This document shows, one piece after another, positions 24,191 through 36,797 of a stretch of 64,000 nucleotides of DNA. The position numbers and the translations under genes were made by a program. The first letter of the stretch is position 1. Every line of letters begins with the position of its first letter. The DNA comes from Apus apus (lineage: Eukaryota; Chordata; Aves; Apodiformes; Apodidae), in contig NC_067285.1 in NCBI RefSeq assembly GCF_020740795.1, positions 80,681,342 to 80,745,341 on the forward strand. Direction: 5' to 3'. A model generated the notes under the pieces. That model saw nothing but the letters and a program-made list of their open reading frames with translations. It was not told the DNA's origin and did no database searches.

Positions 24191-25109
24191 ATAAGGCTCA
24201 ACGCACATTTCCTACCACTCACTTGCAGGGGGCATCCCAGTCTCCCCTGTCCATCCTTTTCATCATGTCATTTGCCTTCCAAGGTTGCAAACAACTAGCC
24301 GTTCAAGACATTTACACATTGTTACTTTTGCAAGAGGTAAATAGATGGTTGTATTTTATCTACCTTATGAAATATGGTGGATAAAATACACTATTCAGCT
24401 TACATTAGAATAATAAAATTATATATTATTTATTTGTCAAACTTTAAGGTTATATTGCTCATCAGAATATATTTCCAGTCTGTAGAGCCAAATAAAAATT
24501 CAGTTTAGTGCTCAAATATGAATATTAAACCATGTAAGAATCCTTAGACTGAAATCCTAATAACCCAAAACAGATTCCTGGTATTTTGAAAGGAGTAAAG
24601 TATGTGCCAAATTCTAGTAGCTGGTGTTGTCCCTTTCACAAAATATTCACACCAGATCTAGCAGCCTGTTCAGAAGACATCTGAATCAAGAGGAAGCAGT
24701 ATGTTGTAGTATAGCCTTTCCTGGTTGTGTACCATTTTAAAATTGCAAACTCATGCAGCCCTCTGTTGTTTTTTTTTCAAGAGGGTGCATATATGCATAG
24801 TTAGCAGCATGCTTCACTCAACATGCCAAGTTTGAAGAACTGCCTGTAGTATATTAGAGGGTCTTTTAAGCAAAGTGACTTTCCAAAACAAAAAATTCTT
24901 CATCTGACTGTTAAACTACAGTCTGCTAGTTTCAACTCACTATTTAAAAGGCAATGTCTGTGATTGATTTGGGCATGATGCCACTGCTTGATTTACTTTG
25001 GCTTGATTTTTTTTCACCCTTCTTCTGGCTGCTCTGGAAAAAAAAAAAAAAAAAGTGTTTAACACAGCAGTTAGCTCTTCAGAAGGGGAAGATAAACTGA
25101 ATTCTCAGG

Positions 25110-26263
25110 AAGACATCTTCAGTCCACTACAGAAAGTCCTGCATGACCATACTGTAAAAAAATGGCTGGATTGCCATGCCCAGAAAGTTGTGGTAAATGG
25201 GGTCAAATCTAGTTGGAGGCCAGTCACCAGTCGTGTCCCTCGGCTCAGTTTTGGGGCCAGTCTTGTTCCATGTCTTCATCAATGATCTGGATGAGGGAAT
25301 TCAGTACACCCTCAGTAAGTTTGCTGACGACACCAAATGGGGTGGGAGTGTTGATCTGCTTGAGGGTAGGAAGGCTCTACAGAGGGACCTGGAGAGGTTG
25401 GATCAATGGGCCAAGGCCAATTGTGTGAGGTTCAACAAGGCCAAATGCTGGGTCCTGCATTTTGGTCACAACAACCCCAGGCAATGCTACAGGCTTGGGG
25501 ACGAGTGGCTGGAAAGCTGCCCAGCAGAAAAGGACCTAGGGGTGCTGGTTGACAAGTGGATGAACATGAGCCAGCAATGTGCCCAGGTGGCCAAGAAGGC
25601 CAGCAGCATCCTGGCCTGCATCAGGAATAGCGAGGCCATCAGGAGTAGGGAATTGATTGTGCTCCTGTACTTGGCATTGGTGAGGCTGCACCTCGAGTAC
25701 TGTGTTCAGTTCTTGGCCCCTCACTACAGGAAGGACATTGAGATACAGGAGCATGTCCAGAGGAGAGCTACCAAGCTGGTGAAGGGCCTAGAGAACAAGT
25801 CATACAAGGAGCGGCTGAGAGAACTGGGGTTGTTTAGTTTGGAGAAGGGGAAGCTGAGAGGAGACCTCATTGCCCTCTACAACTACCTCAAAGGATGTCG
25901 TTAGGGAGGTGAGAGTTGGCCTCTTCTTCCAAGTAAATAATAATAGGACCAAAGGAAATGGCCTGAAGTTGTGGTAGGGGAGGTTTAAATTGGATATTGG
26001 GAAGAATTTATATACTGAAAGAGTGGTCAGGCACTGAAACAGCCTACCCAGGGAGGTGGTTCAGTCAAGAAACGTGTAGACATGGCACTTCAGAGCATGC
26101 TCTAGAGGCTGAGGTTGTAGGGTGTTTTTTGGTGGGATGTGTGTGGTTGTTCATGGATGGGTTTTGTTGGCTTTTTTTTGTTTGGTAGGTTTTGGTTTTT
26201 GTGTTGATGGTTGGACTTCGTGATCTCAGAGGTCCTTGCCCACCATGACAATTCTGTGATTCA
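25110..26263 (+). mobile_element. CR1 LINE copy 3, 5'-truncated
   Basis: A plus-strand CR1 of about 1.15 kb. The 5' part (about 25140-25230) corresponds to the WLDG...VVVNGV...SSWRPVTS block of ORF2 in one frame, then the RT core continues in a second frame (25197-25904). After ORF2 come a recognisable 3' UTR, an unusual GT-rich tract (about 26100-26210) and a tail of the ATTCTGTG type. That tail is shared with copy 8, so these two form one subfamily distinct from the ATTCTATG copies. The 5' boundary is blurred and may lie some tens of bases either way. Confidence 0.96.
25197..25904 (+). pseudogene. CR1 ORF2 reverse transcriptase, C-terminal remnant
   Basis: A 235-codon frame covers RT motif B to the ORF2 C-terminal region. 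Landmarks are [17 protein letters not shown] (residues 15-31), the catalytic motif C as [10 protein letters not shown] (residues 41-50, both aspartates kept), [42 protein letters not shown] and [16 protein letters not shown]. In the family, motif B reads VPQGSVLGP. Here the VPQ part is disturbed by a frame change near 25240, so the upstream protein is read in another frame. The endonuclease and RT motif A are missing. This is a dead fragment whose long open frame reflects modest age and not host function. Confidence 0.93.
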
Positions 26264-29200
26264 GCGACTGATAATGAGAAACAGACAATGCAATGGCAAA
26301 TACAGCTGAGGGATTTTCACTAGCAGGAAGTTTATGAAATACATCTTATTGAAAATAGATATTGAGATAATGCAGTTTATGGGATGCTAACTTTATTCAT
26401 TTAGCTTATAGGTATTTTATCAGGTTCCTAAGTTTTTATAATATTTTTTAGGGTTTTGTAATGTTTTCAGATACAAAGGTCCTACAAATTTTAATATAAA
26501 ATTCATGGTATGATAATTTCTATGATGCAGCAATGCCTTCTAGGTCTTTTTATCAGAAAATTTTAGTTAGACTTTTACGAAGGACCCTTTTTGTTTTCAC
26601 ATAATTTTCAGATTGTTATGCTAGATGTTGTCTATGTATGAGAATCTCTGATTTCAGCTGGCTTCAGAGATTTAAATAACATTTGGGGATTCATATGCCT
26701 GTGACTTACTCTATAAAACATACACAATTACATACAAACAAAACATAATTTGCACAATGTCATTAGAATTCATTTGCCCTTAGTTGAATACCTAAAGTTT
26801 TAAAAAATTAATAAATAGCCCATTCAAAAGATTGTGAGATAAAGTATGTACTAAATATATCATAAATATCTTATGTGATTGTCAGATTTGAATTTGCCAG
26901 TGCAAAAAGCACTTGATGATGTACCACATTTTTTTCAGGCTAAGTTGTAAACAAAACCTTGATAATACTATTGTGATCATATGTGTCAAATAAAACCTTT
27001 TTCAGCCTCCAAGAATAATAGTTTAATAGTCTTTAGAGCCATATAATTTTGTCCAGAGCTATTAGTGTCACTTTATGTCATAGAGTCATCAAATGTATTT
27101 CAATGAAAGAGAAAAGAATAAATATTTCATGCCTACAGCTTTTGAAGAACACTCTGTCTTTCAATCTTGGGCCAGTCTTTCAACATATGTGCCAATCAGA
27201 AGTCTTTAGCAGATGCAAAATGCATCTTGTCTCCCTGTCAGTGAAGACTGGAAAGATCGCAGGATGTATCTGAAATATTCATCACATAGGCAAAAATCTG
27301 AACATTGTAAGGAATTGCTGAGCCTTGTAATGAGGACTTATCCATTTAATCTTACCTCGTCATCATAGGCCCTAAAATAGTGAAGAGTGTGGCTAGTCAC
27401 AATGTTTTGGTTAGATAATATGTCTTGACAATCAGTGATAGTGTTTAACATTGTGAATTTAGACCTTCTATCTTATTACTTCCTTCACTTTGGACATGAT
27501 ATTGAGCTACCTCTGAGTGAAATCATGCCTACATAATTTTCTAGATATAAGCTTTTAAAGTTATTTCAACTCATAATTATTTTCTGCTAAATAACTGTCT
27601 GCTTCCAGTGTGTCTCTGGAAGGAGAATATTGCTGATGTCTACTGTATTCCAGTCTTCATTAGTGGTATAAAGTAGGATTGCTGCAAACTGAGTAGATCA
27701 TACACAATCTTTTCCTGTTATTCTAGCTCTCAGCTAAACCAAAGCTGATAGAATCAACCCTAACTCCGGTGTACTTGCATCTAGTCAAATGAAATCTACT
27801 TTTGGCGTCATACCACATGAGAGGGTTTATGTGCACCATGCCCTTTGAATGAACCTGTGACCTTCTGTTGCAATCTGGAATAGCCACTCAATCACTGGGC
27901 ACTGCTGGAAGCTGTTAAATCTAGTGTTGCTTTATCTCAGTTAAATGTGGTTAAGTGAAAGGACATTATTATAACTGGCTGCTGTGTCAATGGAATTTCT
28001 TAAAGCACGAGCTCACAGCATTTCAGCTCTAACACTGTACTCTGAAAAGCTGTGAAAATTGAAGCTTTAGAAAGAATTAAAGCTTTGATTAAATGCATTA
28101 GTTTTTCAAAAAGAAAAGAAAGGTTGAATTCTCTTTCTGTACTCCAAGTTCCACACTTCAAACAGTATGTTTAATGTCTTTCTTTAAGATCTATTCACAT
28201 TCTTTAGAATATGAAATTTCTTCATACAGGCAAAAGCAATGCAGTTTTAACAAAAACATCGTTCATTCCTTTATATTAGTGATTTGTCATTACTAATACA
28301 ATGATATAGAAACATGGAAAATTGGAAATAAATGTAGAAAGAATACAGAGACATGTTTATTTAATGAAAATTACTCATGAAAAATGAACCACTGAGATAA
28401 TGGATATGGAGAAATTACGTACATGTGGAAAATGTGACACATTCAAATTTCTAAATCTGCATTTTCCTACGTGCAGATTTATCAACTGAAGTCAGGAAAG
28501 CTTCTTACATATTTCTAGCAACTAAAAGCAAAAAAATCACAAAGGTACAAAAGTATTCCATGAGAATGGCAAAGACACATCTTAAGCTTGTTTTGTAGCA
28601 TATCTGTTTGCATGTAACATGAGAACTTAAATATACTATGCCGGATGTTTTCTAAACTTTCAGGGAGCATTCTTAGCAGTAGTGATCATTTCATTTAATT
28701 GAGAATTGGAAGACCTGAAATACTTGATTAAAAATGACTATGCAAGTATGCAGTTGGGAAAAAGAAAAGGCATTTTCATCATGAAAGATAAGAGCTTTGT
28801 CAGCTGCCAAAAAAGGAACTTGAAAAACTGTAAGGAGAAATAATTGCTGGGGAGGGTGTAGTATAAAAAGGGTGAGACAGGGAGGCTGGTTATGAGGAAT
28901 CTTGGCATTAACAGAAAGGTACGAAAAGCTCCACTAAATATTTAGGCTGTATGTATCAAGCAGCTGAAATCCTAGTGTAGAGAAATATAGGATCTAGGAA
29001 AGATATTGATTTGAAGCAGATTTTGCTGATTACAGAATTTATGACATTTAACTGGAGTTAAAGAAACTGACTCTGGAAGAAGGCATGCGTGGCAGGAGCA
29101 ATTTTATGCAAGGACTTTGGGAGAAGATTTCCATCTGGGGCAAGTGTGCATTTCTGTTGTGGCAGAAGAAAGTGAAGGGGCAGGAAAATGAGGAAGTGGG

Positions 29201-30939
29201 GGGTAGAAGTCACCCTAAGAGAAGGAGCTGAAGCATACCTGTAACTCATTACGTACCCTGCGCTGATGCCCTCAGTTGGTCCATGCAACCCATCCTCTCT
29301 CCCAGCACAAGTCCTCCCCTTTGCTGCATTCTAAAGCCTCTCCTAAATCCCTCAGCTGCCAGCATGTATCAAAAGCAGTAGATTTCTGTGCCACTCAGTC
29401 TTGTTGGGCATTATGCCCAACCTGCTGAAGCAACACTCTGTACTAACTTCTAGCAATTTATGGTTTTACTGCTTTCCTGCTATGATAATTTTCTTTCATG
29501 ATATTTGAAAACCGTAACTGCCATTTGTGACTGCAACCCTAATACGCCATCAAACAAAAAAACCCCCTCTATTCAGTTAACTGAAGCTACATGGTGTAAC
29601 TCATTTATTGGAAATGCATTAATATCCATGTTGCATTTAAATTATGTGAACAGCTTTGCTAATATATGGTCCTTTAATATCTAGAACTGTTTAAAAATTC
29701 ACTGCTTCTGTTGAACCCGGTGAATAAGAGATTGGAGTTGTTTGCTAGGAAGGAAACAGCAATACTTGTGAGCCTCTTTTCCTTTATAGAAATTAGGAAA
29801 GCCACTTTAAAGATAACTAAACATTTCTAAGTGGACATGCGCTGCATTCTGTGCTTATAAAAAGTCTCAGGCTTTAGTGTTCCATCCCAAGTCCATGAAT
29901 GTCTGTGTCCACAATTCACTAATGCAAGTGAGCAATGATTCAGTATTTTCCTTATTGATTTAACAAGAAGTGACACTAATTAGTTGTTCATTAAGTCTTT
30001 TAACAATGAAAAAAATAACTATTTTATTTCTATTTTTATTTGAGAGAAGTGGTTCCTGATCACCACATATTGCCCTTGGTCTCCAGGAATCCAGTCACTA
30101 TACTTTCCTTCCAGTTGTGTTTAGTTTGGCTGCCTAATGAAAAGACATTAATCTGTACCCTTCCTGTCTGTCCATCCATTTGTTAGTCTGGCCTCAAAGC
30201 AGAAAATGGGCCCTCACACTTAGGAGTGTACACATATTGAAGTACTGCAGTGAGCCTAATGCACTTTACCTTACTGACAGTAACTTCCTGTGTGGACAAT
30301 CCTGGTATCTGTTCGGCCTCTGGGAGTTTCCAGATCACTAAAGGCTTTCTCAAATGTACAGCAGACTGACTGCTACAGAAATAAGATCACACATATTCTC
30401 TTAAGTCTGTAAAAATGTTTTTATTTCAGAATATTAATAACTAATCAATTTTTTTATTTTTGGTGAATGAAAACAGTAAGAAATAGTGCAGGCAGCCTAA
30501 AAATGCTATTTTAGCCACTCCATTTAATGTGTCAGTTTGCTTGTTTAAAAAAATGACATTTCATTAGACCAGCCATTATCAAGGCCTACTGTTAGGTCTG
30601 TACAGACTGAATTTTTCTTCTTCCAAATGCCTACTTGTGCCAGCTTTTCTGTCCACATTGAATTAGACCAAATGGTACTTTATGAGCAATATCATCATTT
30701 CTTCAGCTACCATATGAGTATTGGAATATTTTATATGTCTAGTACAAATACTTGGAAATATATTGTGAAATATTTTCTTTGTGTGTCTGTTAGAAGAATA
30801 AAACTATTTAGATTTGGTTGGACTCTATGAATGGAAAACTTAAAAAATAACAGTGCTTTTCCAACTTGCTAGTTCTTAAGGATTCCCAGTGTTTCTCTCA
30901 AAATACTCAAACCATATTCTACATCTTTTGTTATTAATC
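26264..30939. other. AT-rich noncoding DNA
   Basis: A 4.7 kb stretch without recognised genes or transposons. The only compositional change is a slightly more GC-rich interval near 29050-29400. All open frames are under 80 codons. Conserved noncoding elements could lie here, but that cannot be judged without alignment to other birds. Confidence 0.68.
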
Positions 30940-32240
30940 ACAGGGACACAAAGTTAAAAGTGACCTCAGGAAGTCATCTTGTCCATCCCTGTTGTCCAAA
31001 ACAGAATCAGCAATATCCTTGTCATTGGTGATAGATATTTTCATAGTTGACCTCCAATTCTGCAAACTCCCTAATCTTCCTGCCCAGTCTGTTCCTAATC
31101 CTTTCCAACAGAATTTTCATTTGCCTGATGCCTGCACAAAACCTTTCTTACTCCAACATAAAAAAGGTTATCTCTGGTTGTATTCATGATATGATATAAA
31201 GACTAGGTTGGGTTTTTTTATCCTGTTTGCAACAGTCTTTTCTATTTACAAAGCAAAGCCCTCTTCCTGCCTCTCCCTTCACCTTTTTTTTTTGTCTAAA
31301 CAATCAAAATCTTTTCAATCTTTTCTCATACATCGTATTTTTTAGATCAGTATTTGTTTTCCAAAATATTTCCAAATAGATCCCCTTGCTTTGTGTACAG
31401 CACTCCAAACTGAATGCACAATCTTGCTTGAGCCCTCCCTGATTCCGAAAAGAACACAGGGAAAGTGCCTGCTATCTTGTAAGTTGCACTGTTGTTCATA
31501 TATCCCAGTACTGTCATTTGCCATTTTCACAGTGTAAGTTTGTTGGCATATTCATTGCTAACTCATCACTTTCCACTTTAGCCCCAAGATCCTTTTTCTG
31601 AATAATTACTGCCTAATTAATTGATTCCCTTCCATACTTGTGCAGTTGGGTATACCTGCCTGTTCATAATATTTCTCACCTGTCCATTGCAAAGTCATCC
31701 TTTCTTTTCCAGACCACTCTTCAGTCTGTAAGACACATAACTGAATTTTAATCCTGCCCCCAAGATACTTACAATCTCTCCAGCTTTGTGGTGTCTGCAA
31801 ATTTAAGAAGTGCACGTTCTTTTCCATTATTGAACAGTGTTGAACTTACGATAGAGAGATTGAAACTAAGTAGACCAGACTATTATTTTTTTCCCCATTT
31901 AAAAATAGCAATCCATTTGCTCTTTTTCAGTCCTTCAACTTCTCATCTGTCTTCCATAATTTTTAAAAGGCCACTAAGCTTTCTGAGTCTATTTTAATCA
32001 GCTAAGTCCCCTAAGATGAATGAAGTTTATCAGCATAGATGATCTGGGAATATCTGTGTTATTTACGCACTATGTAACCTTTCCTCTTCCTATTACAGAG
32101 TGAGATCTTATCCGTTTTTGCTGGTATTGTGTCTGCTTGCAGTTGATCTTTTTGTGAAGACTAACGCAAAGGAGTGATTAAATTGTTTTTACTATGTTAT
32201 GAATCTATACTTTACTCTCTGTTGAGTAGCAAACCAACAT
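30940..32240 (-). mobile_element. Ancient CR1 fossil with recognisable ORF2 order
   Basis: A heavily mutated CR1-clade LINE on the minus strand. Read in sense, landmarks appear in the correct order. A LNDFFASVFT-like block (as LNHSFALVFT) lies at 32150-32182. A K-S-x-G-P-D-x-L-H-like block is at 32018-32048. A block resembling WRTGEVPEDWKKANVTPIF (read here as WKTDEKLKD, a stop, then KRANGLLFL) is at 31893-31968. RT motif C, as KFADTTKL, is at 31781-31806. The 3' UTR ends near 30944. Much of the RT between the GEVPEDW and FADD blocks appears deleted. Motif C has lost its second aspartate (FADT). There is no octamer tail. It resembles the old CR1 lineages seen in turtles and crocodilians more than the young avian CR1 copies in this window. 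Confidence 0.72.
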
Positions 32241-32319
32241 TTTCCTTTATTTTTCTTTACACAAGTGTAAATTCCTAATAAGCAATATGCTAAACTAAGC
32301 AAGAGCTGTCAATCTATAC

Positions 32320-32600
32320 ACAAACAGAACCGGAAGAGATCTTCTGAGTTACCAGTTCCAGGCAACAACAGGCAATGGCATATTATAGTCATTTTATGTA
32401 TTCGTCCAAGTGGTAGCTGAAAGTCATTAGATTACTTGTTCCCACTCTTCTTACTGAAAGGTTTCAAAATCTGATGAGTCTGACAGTCAGAACCTCCTTT
32501 TCAGTTTCAATAAGAATTTGCTCCTGAGGCTCATAACTGCCCTGTGCTTGATTCGTTGACCCAGAATTTCCTTTTCTGAGGCTGCCAAACTATGGCAGAA
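32320..32600 (-). mobile_element. Probable second ancient CR1 3' end
   Basis: Just beyond the preceding fossil, GAACCGGAAGAGATCTTCTGAG near 32328 resembles the reversed CR1 3' terminus (a GGAAGGGACCT block followed by GTCAT and CCAGTCC). About 150 bases further, CTGACAGTCAGAACCTCC matches the CTGACAGTTAGGAAG block of old CR1 3' UTRs. As 3' ends point to low coordinates on this strand, this is a separate insertion and not the continuation of the first. The match is weak and recognised by pattern only. Confidence 0.42.
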
Positions 32601-35404
32601 ATTTTTGTTCTACCATGTAAGTAAATGTAGCCTGGACTTTTGTTTTAAAGGTGCTCTTCTCTGCAGTATTAAAAGTGAATACTCAAAAGTCATTGTATTA
32701 CAACTTTTAACAGTAGATCAATTATTAAATAAATATCAAAACATTTTGAAATAACTTGATTTTTTTCATGTGGACTTCAGAAACAGATCTCCTTTGTAGA
32801 GTCTTTTGTGGGCCAAATCTTAGCTGGCTTTCATCAGTGGTATGCTTCTTAAAATAATGATTTATATTAATGTTTAAGAGCATGTTGGCCAAAAAATACA
32901 ATTACTTCTAATGTAAGATGTTCAGACCTAGTTTATTGATGTAGGAGTTCAGACTATTGACAGGCACTGGAGATCAAGATGAGCACTGGAAATAAGCCCG
33001 CTGCGGCTAACAGAGCAGATGTATCAAGCGCTTCATAGTTGCACAAGTCAGTAGACTCTGGCACCTCAGGAAAAAACAGAAGAGAGCACTTTTACAAAAA
33101 ACATTTCAAAAAGTATGCTTCATTCATAGAAAATAAGGTCTGAGCTGGTATGCAGGGTTTATAGCCCCATACTATTTCATAGCTAAGAAATGGCTATACA
33201 ATACTATTATCTGCAGAAAAATTAAATTGACCCATGTTAGCAATTTGTTGGCTGCTGGGATGAAACAGCATTATTTGTTCTAGTATTTTCTTTTAACAGT
33301 TAAGAAGTCATTTGCAAAATAGTATTCTTTCAAGGATATGGGTTGCTACAAATTGGAGTGCAGTAACACATGTCCAAGTATAGAAATAACAATCCTCTCA
33401 AAGGATCTTTTTTCTGAGATATCATGAAAAGTGTAGAATTACACACATAGTAAATGTTCATTTACCTCACATTCTCAGCTCTTTCTATCGTGTACTCTGC
33501 TGTGGTTTAGGAAGGTGTCCCTCCAGCATCCCCAGTTCTGTTCAGGTACATTAGTCTGCAGTGGAGGGGTGGAACAGTGCCTTGAACTGGAAACAGATGC
33601 CTGCCATGACGATAGCAGAGATCTTCCAGGTAGGGTTGTAAAAGGCCATGGGGAGCTCCAGGAGATGCTTTGGTGAATTTTTTTTCCTGTTCCAGAGATG
33701 GCAGTTTATGTTACCTTCTAAGGAAGGAAGGCCAAAGCCAGGCTTTTCTGTTTAGGCAGCAGAAAAGCAAAAGAAATGTAATTGCAGCTAACTCTTCAGA
33801 TTGTAGGGAAGCCTCCTTTACTATGTTTCCAGTCATTTTGTCTGCTAGTAGAACCATAAATCTAACTGAAGTAATTCCCGATAAAAGCAAAATTAGAAGA
33901 TTAATTTGAAACTCCACAGACTCTTCCTACTTCTTATTTTTTAAATCAGATGGTCTGGAATTCCATTCAATTCCAGCTCAGGGCATGTGCACAGTGCCAA
34001 TAAAATTTCAAGTGATAAACTGTAAAAGCCACTTGCTACAAAAGAAATACTGTCCATGAATGAACAATGTTTGTAAGACTACAGTAACTCAGACAAGTAA
34101 AAAGAGATTTACAGCAGAGAAACACAGGAATGTTTCTAACTTATGTACCAAATTATGTACTTTTTATTATTATTTTTTCACTCTTTCTGGATGGAAATCT
34201 AGAACTATCCAAAGACTGACCCAAAGTTTCTATGTATGACAAAAAAACACCTTTCTACCTTCAGTTTTGTGTTCTTAAAAATATTTCAGCCAAATATGAC
34301 AAAAACACTTTTTTGACAACAAAAAAATTGTGTGCTTTGTCCCAAATGTTTTGAATTTCTAAAGAACTTTTCTTTGACACAACGAAATGTACAAAATCAG
34401 TTGTTCAAAATCACCATAAACATAAAAACTGTTACTCCCTTCAATTCACTTTTTAAAAATTTGACATAATTGCAGTTTTTAAGATCTAGCAATCTTTTGT
34501 TTTATTTTCTGAGATTTTGAGGAAATGGTTGTCTCCTCTAAACACAGTTTACAGAGAAAGACAAAGGTTAGAAACTTGAGTGCATTGGGCTTCTCACCTT
34601 AGTCTGAAAATACACTGCAATGACAAAAAAGCAAATGTGACAATTAACTAATAATAATCTTGATAACAAACCGGCCACCTCCAATTCTGTCTCTCCAATA
34701 ACACTAATTGCAAATCACTGCTTAAAATTTCTCTTTATGTGAAAGTGTTTCATTTCTAAAGCAGCTGTTTTAACAAAGTGCCATCTAATTTTTAATTATT
34801 TTGTTTTGTCACTAGTCAAATAGGTTCCAAAATACGTCTAGATTCTGAATTTTAGTCAAACAATTACATTGACTAGAAATGTAAAGAGTGTTTGTAAATT
34901 TAAAAAGTAATAATATCTTACATTTATGCATTTTCCATTTGCTCATTATTATGAGCAAAAAAAATATTTTGAAAAAAATTAAATACTTTTTAAATTGCCT
35001 ATCAATAAATATATTTCTGTTTATGGAAGTACAGATCTAAGCAATTAATTTGAGGGAACATGTACTTAACTTGCAAATTCTGAGTTTAATCATAAGAAAA
35101 CATGGATCTTTCATAACTGGTTTCTTAGTTACAAATATTTGGTATTGAAGTGTTTCATTTGGTGAATACAAAGTGGGAAAAGCAGACTGCAAAAACATTT
35201 TAGACTGATTTGCTCGTCAGAGCTGTGTAAGTTACCTGGAGAAGGTGATGATGGTATTTCTGGTGAGGTATTTCTGATGCAACCTATTGCTTACAAGCCA
35301 AGTGATCCAGTGGATTAAACTAAGAAGCTATTTATTTCCCTTTCAGTCATTCTTCAACCCAAAAGCTTTTTCTGTATTTTTCTCAAAATCACTGTCTGTA
35401 TTTC
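32601..35404. other. AT-rich noncoding DNA
   Basis: No gene or repeat is recognised. Short frames only (up to 79 codons), no domains. Confidence 0.68.
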
Positions 35405-35990
35405 TACTACTAGCAGGCGTCAGAGTGGTTAAAGTCCTCCATGAGAACCAGAGCCTGTGAATGTGAGGCTTCTTCCAGTTGATTGAAGAAGACCTCATCT
35501 AATTCCTCTTCCTGATCAGGAGGTCTATAGCAGATACCCACTACAAGAGCAGACCATGTTGGTCTGCCCACTAATCTTCACCCATCAGCTCTCTTCTGAC
35601 TCCTGACCCATCCGAAGGCAGAGTTCCATGCACTCCCTCTGCTCTCCATCATGCAGAGGGCCCCTCTCCCTCCCCATCTTCCCATTCTGTCCTTCCTAAA
35701 GGGCCTTCATCCTTCCACTGCAGCACTCCAATCATGTGAGCCGTCACACCAAGTCTTCGCGATCCCAGTGAGGTCATAGCCCTGTAGCTTCCCCTTGACT
35801 GCTAACTTCTGTGTGCTCCCAATGCTGCATGTGTTACAGTGTACAGGCATTGCAGAGGAGCATTACACACACCCAAGCATCCCAGTTCCCCAGAATAAGC
35901 TTGAAAGGTTTCTTCATAAAGCTGTTCTGCAGGCACTTCTTTTCCTGCTCTCTGTTCATTGCTGGTTCAGACAGGTATGAAAACTTCAAT
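35405..35990 (-). mobile_element. CR1 endonuclease-domain fragment (3'-truncated)
   Basis: Read on the minus strand, this fragment carries the N-terminal apurinic-type endonuclease region of CR1 ORF2. LQCLYT (the LKCLYTNA start) is near 35850. A TSLGS...HMIGV stretch corresponds to ITETWW...HDWSAA. Near 35530-35420 come V-V-G-V-C-Y-R-P-P and EEASHSQALVLMEDFNH, the latter matching the catalytic G-D-F-N-H block with G changed to E. Nothing resembling RT or the CR1 3' UTR follows toward 35400. It is therefore an internal or 5' piece, the reverse of the usual 5'-truncated CR1. Either the downstream part was deleted or a rearrangement separated it. The sequence is full of indels and non-coding. 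Confidence 0.8.
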
Positions 35991-36554
35991 GATAGCAGGC
36001 AATTACCCTGTATTTATAATACTACTGAAAGTTGTTTCTGTCTTCACCTTTCTTTTTCCAGGTTGCATATTTTGAGAGTAAGCCTCCAAATTCACCTGAA
36101 AATTCCCATCTAAATGCTCTGGTTTATTCTATTTAGGCCAAAATTACCTCCAGACATAGGTTTTTCTCACCTCAGCTAAATTTTCCTAACTTGTGCTATA
36201 TTAAAATTCTGACAGTAAGTAATTCTGAGTGTGTAAGTATATGTCCAAATTGAAAAATCACACTACACCCTTAATGATTTCCCAGATGTGGGAGGATGCA
36301 GTGTCATTATTGTATGTAAAGAAGAACTCCTACCAGAACAGGAGGAGGTTCAGCCATTATCCAGTAGATGCTATTTTAGTGTACAGACTTCCAAGCATTG
36401 CTGGAGAGTGTTCTCCTGACTGCAGCACACTGCCCGGACCCTCTTCTGAGATTTAAGTTCCAGAGGAACTAAGCATTCACTACCTGTATTCTGAAAGTGG
36501 ATCCTGCAGTTAGCTTGCAGAAAGTAAAAGTTTGAATTAGGAAGGCTATACTTA
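35991..36554. other. Noncoding spacer between CR1 fragments
   Basis: No recognisable gene or repeat. Frames of 75-100 codons overlap here without any domain. Confidence 0.6.
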
Positions 36555-36797
36555 TCATAGAATCATAGAATCATAGAATCCTAGGGGTTGGAAGGGACCT
36601 CGAAAGATCATCTAGTCCAACCCCCCCGCCAGAGCAGGGTCACCTAGAGTACATCACACAGGAAGGCGTCCAGGCGGGTTTTGAATGTCTCCAGAGAAGG
36701 AGACTCCACAACCTCTCTGGGCAGCCTGTTCCAGTGCTCTGTCACTCTCACAGTAAAAAAATTTTTTCTGATATTCACCTTAAACCGCCTATGCTCC
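36555..36797 (-). mobile_element. CR1 LINE copy 4, 3' stub
   Basis: A 0.24 kb minus-strand CR1 3' end. It starts with inverted octamers (ATAGAATC units, 36556-36580), continues with CCTAGGGGTTGGAAGGGACCT and the 3' UTR, and stops within the block that in copy 2 reads GGAGCATAGGAGGTTCAAGG. Sequence and tail match copy 2 closely, so they are the same subfamily in opposite orientation about 16 kb apart. Only the 3' UTR is present, no coding part. Confidence 0.95.

Larger units (their letters stand above)
20800..25109. other. AT-rich noncoding DNA
   Basis: No gene is recognised. The stretch contains short tandem duplications at 22779-22830 and 22850-22880, a CAAA-rich simple repeat at 24120-24190 and a 17-base poly(A) run at 25038-25054. 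The longest frame is 114 codons at 24040-24384; it is created partly by the CAAA repeat and has no domain. Confidence 0.68.
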
